A stretch of 50,097 bases of DNA, from NCBI GenBank assembly GCA_030424865.1, contig JAUHVR010000027.1, positions 1 through 50,097 of the forward strand, in the 5' to 3' direction. Below the pieces are notes generated by a model. It was not told the DNA's origin. It made no database searches and saw nothing but the letters and a program-made list of their open reading frames with translations. Shown here one piece after another: positions 43,489-50,097 of this stretch. Position 1 is the first letter of the stretch. Each line of letters starts with the position of its first letter. The stretch is from Alphaproteobacteria bacterium. GTDB taxonomy: Bacteria; Pseudomonadota; Alphaproteobacteria; Rhodobacterales; Rhodobacteraceae. The translations under genes and the position numbers were made by a program.

Positions 43489-44693
43489 TGCGCGCCTTTC
43501 TGGTGGTCATGGATTCTGTCGGTATTGGCGGCGCGCCAGACGCCGACCGCTTCTTCAATGGCGATGTGCCGGACACCGGCGCCAACACGCTGGCCCACAT
43601 CGCGCGGGCCTGCGCGCGGGGTGAGGCCGAAGAGGGCCGCAGCGGCCCCTTGCACGTGCCGGTGCTCGACGGTCTGGGGCTGGGGGCGGCGGTGCGGCTG
43701 GCTTCGGGCCAGAGCGCACCGGGGCTTGATGCGGATCCAACCGGCCTCTGGGGCGCAGCGACCGAGGTGTCGCCGGGCAAGGACACGCCTTCGGGCCATT
43801 GGGAACTGGCCGGGCTGCCGGTGCCATGGGACTGGCATTATTTCCCCGACGCGACCCCCGCCTTTCCGGATGAAGTGACGCGGATCACCTGTGATCTTGC
43901 GGGCACCGAGGGCATCCTTGGAAATTGCCACGGCTCGGGCACCGTGATGATCGATCGGTTCGGGGCCGAGCACGTCCAGACGGGCCACCCGATCTGCTAT
44001 ACCTCGGCGGACAGCGTCTTTCAGATCGCCGCGCATGAAGAGCACTTCGGCCTCGACCGGCTGCTGACCCTGTGCCGGGACCTTGCCCCGCATCTGCACG
44101 CCATGAAAGTGGGCCGCGTGATCGCCCGGCCCTTTGTCGGCGTGCCAGGCAGTTTTCAGCGCACGGCGAACCGCCGGGACTATGCGATCCGTCCCCCGGC
44201 GCCGGTGCTGACCAACTGGGTGCAAGACGCGGGTCGTTGCGTGCATGCGGTTGGCAAGATCGGCGACATCTTTTCGATGGAGGGCATCGACGACCTGCGC
44301 AAGGGGACGGACGCGCAGTTGATGCGGCACCTGTCAGACCTCGTGGACGCGGCCCCCGACGGCAGCCTGACCTTTGCCAACTTCGTCGAGTTCGACAGTC
44401 TTTACGGCCACCGTCGTGACGTGTCGGGCTATGCGCGCGCGTTAGAGTGGTTCGACGCCGAGCTGGGCCAGATTGTCCCACGCCTGCGTGACGGGGACCT
44501 CTTGTGTCTGACGGCGGATCACGGCAATGACCCCACCTGGACCGGCACCGACCACACCCGCGAACGGGTGCCGGTGCTGATTGCGGGACGCGGGACCGGT
44601 ACGGTGGGGCAGGTGGGATTTGCCGACATCGCGGCCTCGGTCGCCGAACATCTGGGCGTGCCCGCACAAGGGCCGGGAAAGAGCTTTTTGTGA
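43488..44693 (+). CDS. deoB: Phosphopentomutase
   Basis: DeoB converts (deoxy)ribose 1-phosphate to 5-phosphate. The 401-residue alkaline-phosphatase-superfamily protein has the N-terminal VVMDSVGIGGAPDADRF, the catalytic threonine in SPGKDTPSGHWE, and metal ligands in LTADHGNDPTWTGTDHTRE. It overlaps both neighbours by one base, so cdd-deoA-deoB-add-upp is translated as a tight series. Confidence 0.97.
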   Translation: MRAFLVVMDSVGIGGAPDADRFFNGDVPDTGANTLAHIARACARGEAEEGRSGPLHVPVLDGLGLGAAVRLASGQSAPGLDADPTGLWGAATEVSPGKDTPSGHWELAGLPVPWDWHYFPDATPAFPDEVTRITCDLAGTEGILGNCHGSGTVMIDRFGAEHVQTGHPICYTSADSVFQIAAHEEHFGLDRLLTLCRDLAPHLHAMKVGRVIARPFVGVPGSFQRTANRRDYAIRPPAPVLTNWVQDAGRCVHAVGKIGDIFSMEGIDDLRKGTDAQLMRHLSDLVDAAPDGSLTFANFVEFDSLYGHRRDVSGYARALEWFDAELGQIVPRLRDGDLLCLTADHGNDPTWTGTDHTRERVPVLIAGRGTGTVGQVGFADIAASVAEHLGVPAQGPGKSFL

Positions 44694-45697
44694 TGGATGA
44701 AGAGAAACTGGAACAGATCGGCGCACTGCCGAAGGTGGAACTGCACCTGCACATCGAAGGTGGCGCACCGCCCAAGTTCATCCGGGGGCTGGCGCAGGAA
44801 AAAAGCGTCGACCTGACCGGTGTCTTTCAGGACGACGGCAGCTATGCCTACCGGGATTTTGTGCACTTCCTGAGTGTCTACGAGGCCGCAACGCAGGTTC
44901 TGAAGACGCCCGAGGACTATGCCCGCCTGACCACGGCGGTGCTGGAGGAATGCGCCGCCTCTGGCGTGGTTTACGCGGAAACCTTCATCTCGCCCGACTT
45001 CTGCGGCGGGAGGGACGTCGGCGCCTGGCGCGAGTATCTGCACGCGATGCAAGAGGCCGCGGACCGGGCCGAGGCGCAGATGGGCATCATCCTGCGCGGG
45101 ATCGTCACCTGCATTCGCCACTTTGGCCCCCACAAGGCCAAGGAAACCGCGCTCTGTGCGGCGGAAACGGCGGGCGACTGGATCGTCGGCTTTGGCATGG
45201 GTGGTGACGAAAATCAGGGACGGCAAAGGGACTTTGCCTACAGCTTTGACATGGCGCGTGAAGCGGGCCTGCGGCTGACGACCCATGCCGGGGAATGGCG
45301 TGGGGCGCAGGAAGTGCGCGAGGCGGTCGAAGATCTGCGTGTCGAACGCATCGGCCACGGCGTGCGCTGCATCGAGGATCTGGCGCTTGTGGATGACCTT
45401 GCGGAGAAGGGAATTACCCTCGAGGTTTGCCCGGGTTCCAACGTGACCTTGGGGGTTTACCCAAGCCTGCGCCAGCACCCGATTGAAAAGCTGATGGAAC
45501 GGGGCGTAAAGGTCACCGTCTCGACCGACGACCCGCCGTTTTTTCACACCACCATGCGCGATGAATTCGTCAACCTGTCCAAGACCTTTGGCTGGGGTGT
45601 TGAAGAATTCACAGCCCTCAATCAGTCCGCTCTCGACGCCGCTTTTTGTGACGAGGCGACCCGCAAAACCATTCAGTCCCGCCTGGAGGCCAAATGA
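44693..45697 (+). CDS. add: Adenosine deaminase (or adenine deaminase-like)
   Basis: This enzyme deaminates adenosine and deoxyadenosine. The 334-residue TIM-barrel protein has the zinc ligands in [19 protein letters not shown] (His) and [10 protein letters not shown] (Asp-Asp), and the catalytic Glu near HAGE. The ATG at 44693 overlaps the deoB stop as TGATG. Adenosine deaminase is favoured by its place among nucleoside genes; some relatives act on adenine. It overlaps the upp start by four bases. Confidence 0.9.
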   Translation: MDEEKLEQIGALPKVELHLHIEGGAPPKFIRGLAQEKSVDLTGVFQDDGSYAYRDFVHFLSVYEAATQVLKTPEDYARLTTAVLEECAASGVVYAETFISPDFCGGRDVGAWREYLHAMQEAADRAEAQMGIILRGIVTCIRHFGPHKAKETALCAAETAGDWIVGFGMGGDENQGRQRDFAYSFDMAREAGLRLTTHAGEWRGAQEVREAVEDLRVERIGHGVRCIEDLALVDDLAEKGITLEVCPGSNVTLGVYPSLRQHPIEKLMERGVKVTVSTDDPPFFHTTMRDEFVNLSKTFGWGVEEFTALNQSALDAAFCDEATRKTIQSRLEAK

Positions 45698-46326
45698 CCG
45701 ATCACCTGACCATCGTCGACCATCCCTTGGTGCAGCACAAACTGACCATCATGCGCGAAAAGGACACCTCGACCGCGTCCTTCCGCCAGCTTCTGCGCGA
45801 GATCAGCCAGTTCCTGGCTTACGAGGTGACGCGTGAACTTCCGCTGACAACCAAGCAGATCGAAACGCCTTTGACCGAGATGGAGGCACCGACGCTGGCG
45901 GGCAAGAAACTGGCGCTGATCTCGATACTTCGGGCGGGCAACGGCCTGCTGGACGGGGTGCTTGAACTGATTCCCTCGGCGCGGGTCGGCTTTGTCGGGC
46001 TCTACCGGGATCACGAAACGCTGAAGCCGGTGCAGTATTATTTCAAGGTGCCTGAATCGCTGGATGACCGGCTGGTCATCGCGGTGGATCCCATGCTTGC
46101 GACGGGCAATTCCTCGGTTGCTGCGATTGACCTGCTCAAGGAAGCAGGGGCCACAAATATCCGTTTTCTTTGCCTTTTGGCGACGCCAGAGGGTGTTCAG
46201 CGCATGAAAGAGGCGCATCCGGACGTGCCGATCGTGACTGCCTCGTTGGACAGTCATTTGAACGAAATCGGCTATATCGTGCCCGGTCTGGGGGATGCAG
46301 GCGACCGCATGTTCGGGACTAAGTAA
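45694..46326 (+). CDS. upp: Uracil phosphoribosyltransferase
   Basis: Upp turns uracil and PRPP into UMP. The 210-residue protein has [12 protein letters not shown], the PRPP-binding loop [16 protein letters not shown] and [10 protein letters not shown] at the C-terminus. It begins inside the add stop (ATGA) and closes the salvage operon. A weak AGCGTT-CTC-AACGCT hairpin with TTT (46326-46342) follows the stop. Confidence 0.97.
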   Translation: MTDHLTIVDHPLVQHKLTIMREKDTSTASFRQLLREISQFLAYEVTRELPLTTKQIETPLTEMEAPTLAGKKLALISILRAGNGLLDGVLELIPSARVGFVGLYRDHETLKPVQYYFKVPESLDDRLVIAVDPMLATGNSSVAAIDLLKEAGATNIRFLCLLATPEGVQRMKEAHPDVPIVTASLDSHLNEIGYIVPGLGDAGDRMFGTK

Positions 46327-46394
46327 GCGTTCTCAACGCTTTACATGAAAAAGCTGATAAGGCATTCTGCCCTGTGTATAAGTGGGGGCGGGGC

Positions 46395-47498
46395 ATGGCA
46401 CGTATCTTGGTAACCGCAGTGGTTGCGGCGCTTGGGCTGACGGGGATGTCAGCCCCTTTTGTGTTGGCGCAAGGCAATGACGACAAGATGGTGCCGGCCG
46501 AAGTTCCGCCGCTAGAGTTCGAGGGCCGCGAATATGTCGACAGTCGCGGGTGCACCTACATCCGGGCGGGCGTGAACGGCGACACGACCTGGGTGCCGCG
46601 CATGTCACGGTCACGCGAAGTGATTTGCGGGCAGACCCCGACCTTTGCCAATGCCGTTGTCGAGCCCAAGGTGCAGACAGCGGCGGTGGCCGAACCCCAG
46701 GCGGACCCGCAGGTCGAGACCGAGGCACAGCCCGTCGCGGTGGCGCGCGTTGTGCCTGCGCCTCAACCCAAGCGCCACGCGCCGGTAAAGCTGTCGGTCT
46801 TTCAGGCCCCTTGCGGGCACGGCGGGCCCTGCGGGGCCTATCAGGCCAATCGTCTTGAACCGATGATCCTGCCTGCAGCTCCGGGCCCGGTCGAGTATCG
46901 CGCGGCCAATCCCGGCGAGGTCTCGCAATACGATCGGATCGTGCCGCGCCACGTCTACGAACAACAGCGTCAAAGCAAGGTCTATCCGCCCTACGGATAT
47001 AAGGAAGCCTGGGATGACGACCGGTTGAACCCCAAACGCACGAACCAGACGCTGAAGGGCCGGGCGCAGATGGCGTTGGTCTGGACCAACACGGTGCCGC
47101 GCAAACTGGTCGATTCCTCGACCGGCAAGGTGATGAACAGCGCCTATCCCAAGCTGGTCTATCCTTTCACCAGCATGGCTGAACAGACGGCCTACCTGTC
47201 GACCAAGAACAAGGCCGAACCGAAGGTCACCAAGAAGGTCAAAAAGGTCGTCAAGAAGCAGCCCGCCGCGGCAAGTGGGTCAAGCTATGTGCAGATCGGC
47301 GTCTATGGACGCCGCGCCAATGCCGAGTTTGCGGCGCAGCAGCTCAGGGATCTCGGGATGCCTGCGAAGATTGGTCTGTTTTCCAAGGGCGGCACCGAAT
47401 ACCAGATCGTGATGGCCGGTCCCTACAACGCCAGCGCCGCTCAGGCCGCGCTCAGCCAGCTGCGCCGCGCTGGCTATTCCGACGCCTATATCCGTTAA
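46395..47498 (+). CDS. Exported SPOR-domain protein
   Basis: The ATG at 46395 gives 367 residues with a signal peptide (ends LAQ, residue 27). The middle has a WVPRMSRSREVICG segment with several cysteines (GCTYIRAG, APCGHGGPCGAY) and then basic Lys-rich stretches near 280-295. The last 75 residues are a SPOR domain (SYVQIGVYGRRANAEFAAQQ to YSDAYIR), which binds denuded septal glycan and targets proteins to division sites. GGGGGCGGGG lies upstream. It is probably envelope- or septum-related. It overlaps the 3' end of the convergent next gene by four bases. Confidence 0.82.
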   Translation: MARILVTAVVAALGLTGMSAPFVLAQGNDDKMVPAEVPPLEFEGREYVDSRGCTYIRAGVNGDTTWVPRMSRSREVICGQTPTFANAVVEPKVQTAAVAEPQADPQVETEAQPVAVARVVPAPQPKRHAPVKLSVFQAPCGHGGPCGAYQANRLEPMILPAAPGPVEYRAANPGEVSQYDRIVPRHVYEQQRQSKVYPPYGYKEAWDDDRLNPKRTNQTLKGRAQMALVWTNTVPRKLVDSSTGKVMNSAYPKLVYPFTSMAEQTAYLSTKNKAEPKVTKKVKKVVKKQPAAASGSSYVQIGVYGRRANAEFAAQQLRDLGMPAKIGLFSKGGTEYQIVMAGPYNASAAQAALSQLRRAGYSDAYIR

Positions 47499-48514
47499 CC
47501 GCCACAGATCCCCTGCAACCGGACCCAGTCGCTGTCCTCGATCACCGAGGGCAGTGTGGCCCCGCTGAAGGGATCGGCCTCGATCAGGGCCAGGGTGGTC
47601 TCGCCTGTGATGTCCAGCGCAAAGGCATAAGGCGTGCTGTGCACGCCTGCCGTCGCAAAAGCCTGCAACAGCGTCTCGTCGGGGATCGGGGCGGGGGCGG
47701 CTGTCATCAGGCTTTCGGCATAGCTGTTCAAAGACGCGTCTGACAGGTTTCCGGTGGTCAGAAGCCGCAGCGCGCCGGGCAGACCGACATGGTCCAGCAG
47801 ATCCCGCAGGGGGTCCTTGGCGGCCATCCGCGTCGCCTCTGCCAGGATGAACCCGGCGGTGACTTCGGGGTCTTCCCAATCTTCGACCAGAATGCGGTTC
47901 AAAAGGATCGTTTGCCCGGGCAGATGCGCCGACAGGGCAGTGCCACCGGGCAACACGACCAACCCGCCAGAGCGTCCCAGAAACCGTTGCGACAGGTGAT
48001 CCAAGGCTTGCAAGGCACCCGGTTCCTGACACGGCGCGCCGGCGACGCGGGTGATCCGGGTTTGCAGGGCGGCCCCGATCTCGGCCCGTTTGACCAAGGG
48101 CACAACACGCGTGGTGTGAGCGATCAGGGCACCTGGCAGCCAGAAGACAGCTCCGAGCACAAGCAAGGCGGCGATCAGGGCGATGATCAAGAACCGCAAA
48201 CGCCCCGGATGCGGGCGGCGGCGTTCGATGACCGAGCGCAGCCGTTCGATGGCAGCAACCATCTCGGCCTCGTCTTCCGGCAGTTCCAATGTCTCGCCGC
48301 TGTCGCCGTCAGGGTGAAAGATGGCCGGTCGCTTGCCCGGATTGGCGCGCGCCACGGCGGCCAGCGACCAATGGGTCAGCACCTTGCCATGCGTGTCGGT
48401 GATGGTCAGCGTCGCATCCCCGAGCGAGACAATCACGTTGCGCCGCTGCGCCTGCGGATCGGCACGCCAGAGCCCGGTGCTTTCGAGCCGTTGATATTCT
48501 GCCAGCGCTGTCAT
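47495..48514 (-). CDS. M48 peptidase-like membrane protein lacking the HExxH motif
   Basis: This 339-residue protein has an N-terminal cytoplasmic domain (about 1-100) and a membrane helix (about 108-132). A C-terminal domain follows whose segment VVLPGGTALSAHLPGQTILLN resembles the LPGG-type strand of M48 metallopeptidases. Where those have HExxH, this protein has AEATR (ILAEATRMAAKDPL), so both zinc histidines are gone and it cannot be an active zinc protease of that type. It ends with a cysteine-glycine-rich IcGG. The role may be as a pseudoenzyme or regulator. The resemblance is by eye only. Confidence 0.6.
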   Translation of the reverse strand: MTALAEYQRLESTGLWRADPQAQRRNVIVSLGDATLTITDTHGKVLTHWSLAAVARANPGKRPAIFHPDGDSGETLELPEDEAEMVAAIERLRSVIERRRPHPGRLRFLIIALIAALLVLGAVFWLPGALIAHTTRVVPLVKRAEIGAALQTRITRVAGAPCQEPGALQALDHLSQRFLGRSGGLVVLPGGTALSAHLPGQTILLNRILVEDWEDPEVTAGFILAEATRMAAKDPLRDLLDHVGLPGALRLLTTGNLSDASLNSYAESLMTAAPAPIPDETLLQAFATAGVHSTPYAFALDITGETTLALIEADPFSGATLPSVIEDSDWVRLQGICGG

Positions 48515-48577
48515 GGTGGGCTGCTCTGCCTCGTCTTTGCGCAGACGATATCACGCAGCCCTGATGCGCCGCAATGG

Positions 48578-49987
48578 TCAGGACGCGGCCGCCTGTTTGC
48601 GCAGCTCGAACTTCTGGATCTTCCCGGTCGAGGTCTTGGGCAGGTCCTGAAACACCACCCGCTTGGGCGTCTTGAAGCCAGCCAGCCGTTCTCGGGCAAA
48701 ACTGATCAGATCGGCCTCGGTGACATCGTGGCCCGGTTTGACCTCGACAAAGGCGCAGGGCACCTCGCCCCACTTTTCATCCGGTTGCGCAACGACGGCG
48801 GCCAGCATCACGGCCTCATGGGCCATCAGGGTGCTTTCGACCTCGACCGAGCTGATGTTCTCGCCGCCCGAGATGATGATGTCCTTGGCGCGATCAGCGA
48901 TCTGGATATAGCCGTCAGCATGCTGCACGGCGATGTCGCCCGAGTGGAAATAGCCCCCCGCAAAGGCCTCTTCCGTCGCCTCGGGGTTCTTCAGATAGCC
49001 CTTCATGACCGAATTGCCGCGTATCACGATCTCGCCCTGTGCCGCGCCGTCGCGGTCGACCGGCATCATGGCGCTGTCGACGACCGTGATGTCCTCCATC
49101 ATCGGCATCATGACACCCTGCCGCGCCTTGATCGCGGCCTGATGGTCAGGCTCCAGCGCATCCCAATGCGCCCCGCGCCAAAGGCATTCGGTGACATGGC
49201 CGTAGGTTTCGGTCAGCCCGTAAACCTGCGTGACGTTGAAGCCCATCTTCTCGATCTTGCCCAGCGTCGCCGGGGCCGGCGGCGCGCCCGCGGTAAAGAC
49301 CTCGACTACGTGGCGAAAGGCGCGCTGATCCTCGGACGAGGCATTGACGATCAGGTTCAGCACGATCGGCGCGCCACCGAAATGGGTCACCCGCTCGTCC
49401 GCAATGGCGTCATAGATCGCCTTGGCGGAAACGTCCCGGCAGCCCACGAAGGTGCCGCCCAGCATCGGCAGCATCCAGGTGTGGTTCCAGCCGTTGCAGT
49501 GAAACAGCGGCACAATCGCCAGAAAGACCGGATGCAGCACCATGCGCCAGCTGATCACCGTGCCCATGGTCATCAGATAGGCCCCGCGATGGTGATAGAC
49601 CACGCCCTTGGGCCGCCCCGTCGTACCCGAGGTGTAGTTTAGCGCCAGGCTTTCCCACTCGTCGGCGGGCATGACCCATTCGAACTGTGGATCGCCCGAG
49701 GCCAAAAGCGCGTCATAGGTCATGTAGCGCCCGGTCGCCTCGAACCCGGCGGCGGGGTCGGGCACCTCGACAATCTGTGGACCGTCCCCTTCCATCGCGG
49801 CAACCGCGTCTTCGGCCAGTCCCAGGAACTGCGTGTCGACAAGGGCCACCTTGGCCCCGCCATGGCCAAAGATGTAAGCGACCGTATCCACATCAAGCCG
49901 GATGTTGATCGTGTTCAGCACCGCCCCGCAGGCGGGCACGCCGAAATGCGCCTCGGCATGCACGGGTGTATTAGGGTCAGGATTCAT
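48578..49987 (-). pseudogene. Acyl-CoA synthetase (AMP-dependent), 5' end lost to an insertion sequence
   Basis: The frame gives 469 residues of an acyl-CoA synthetase: AMP motif LNYTSGTTGRPKGVVYHH, FHCNGWNHTWMLPMLGG, DIIISGGENISSVEVES and the C-terminal KTSTGKIQKFELRK. Relatives are about 540 residues; here about 70 N-terminal residues are missing. The sequence runs into the end of an IS5-type element after EAHFGVPACGAV, and the only start codon, with the first few residues, comes from the IS end itself. It could be expressed from the IS-provided ATG but lacks the N-terminal part of the fold, so a loss of function is likely. Confidence 0.8.
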
Positions 49988-50097
49988 AACCAGTAGATGA
50001 CGGTTGCCGCGAGAGCGATGGCTGAGAGAAAGACCTTTGGACAGCGGTCATAGCGGGTTGCCACGCGCCTCCAGTCCTTGAGGCGCCCGAACATGAT
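49974..50097 (-). mobile_element. End of an IS5-family insertion sequence (rest outside window)
   Basis: From 49974 the plus strand reads GGGTCAGGATTCATAACC, which is taken as the terminal repeat, with TTA (49971-49973) as possible target. Beyond it the minus strand codes the last part of an IS5/IS427-type transposase. The element interrupts the acyl-CoA synthetase gene. The other end and the inverted repeat partner are beyond the window. Confidence 0.75.
49984..50097 (-). CDS. IS5-family transposase, C-terminal fragment
   Basis: The minus strand from the window edge to the TGA at 49984-49986 encodes 37 residues containing MFGRLKDWRRVATRYDRC and ending VIYWL, the well-known C-terminal signature of IS5/IS427-group transposases just past the catalytic glutamate. 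Only the tail is inside the window, so integrity is unknown. Confidence 0.85.
   Translation of the reverse strand: MMFGRLKDWRRVATRYDRCPKVFLSAIALAATVIYWL

Noticed and set aside
47789-49642. Plus-strand frame of 617 codons across the M48-like and acyl-CoA synthetase genes
   Set aside because: It runs antisense across two genes and their intergenic gap and has no domain.

Overview
The window is GC-rich, tightly packed alphaproteobacterial chromosome, most likely from the Roseobacter lineage of Rhodobacteraceae. The evidence is the gene content: a GlxA-type regulator, TrmFO, GluQRS, the rplM-rpsI pair, PrpE, a MaeB malic enzyme with a phosphotransacetylase tail, a DUF1127 gene beside a MocR regulator, and a cdd-deoA-deoB-add-upp operon. 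Both ends are mobile DNA: the right end of an IS3-family element (1-126) and the end of an IS5-family element (about 49974-50097). The second has cut off the start of an acyl-CoA synthetase gene.

Region by region. 1-970 is an AT-rich, gene-poor boundary with one small exported protein. 971-9325 is the main accessory island: a GlxA-like regulator and a PLP-dependent desulfhydrase/deaminase-like enzyme on the minus strand, divergent from an eight-gene operon. That operon has a four-subunit succinate dehydrogenase/fumarate reductase-like complex, a small membrane-anchored protein, the two subunits of a class I fumarase/tartrate dehydratase-like enzyme, and a homocysteine S-methyltransferase-family gene placed between those two subunits. 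9346-9422 is a tRNA with a CAU anticodon. 10095-11141 is an Rrf2 regulator with an AhpD-like gene and an operator-like palindrome over the promoter. 11249-18632 is housekeeping: purMN, rnd, sufE, gluQ, trmFO and a thioesterase. 19597-21891 encodes a large calcium-binding/CARDB-like protein with a (Pro-Glu)25 linker. 22037-23771 is a DUF1127/MocR divergent pair around an array of ATACAAT repeats. 23946-24898 is rplM-rpsI.

25271-30890 holds an alginate-lyase-family lipoprotein, small lipoproteins and membrane proteins, a minimal YHYH-like protein and a Tat-exported 2',3'-cyclic phosphodiesterase behind a structured leader. 31027-34793 has a HAD phosphatase, KptA and a GT2 / lipid-A-N-domain / GT83 operon that probably decorates lipid A or another envelope glycan. 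34883-41638 is central metabolism: glyA, nadK, prpE behind a cluster of TTTGCAAA sites, and maeB. 41794-46326 is the nucleoside and base salvage operon. 46395-49987 has a SPOR-domain protein, an M48-like protein that has lost its HExxH motif, and the IS-truncated acyl-CoA synthetase.

The best candidate for an undescribed system is 3251-9325. It looks like a dedicated oxidation and hydration route for a substituted C4-dicarboxylate coupled to a methyl-transfer step. The flavoprotein differs from true SdhA/FrdA at the FAD-linking histidine and at one substrate-binding position. The substrate cannot be read from the sequence. All assignments come from reading motifs by eye; no database search was run.
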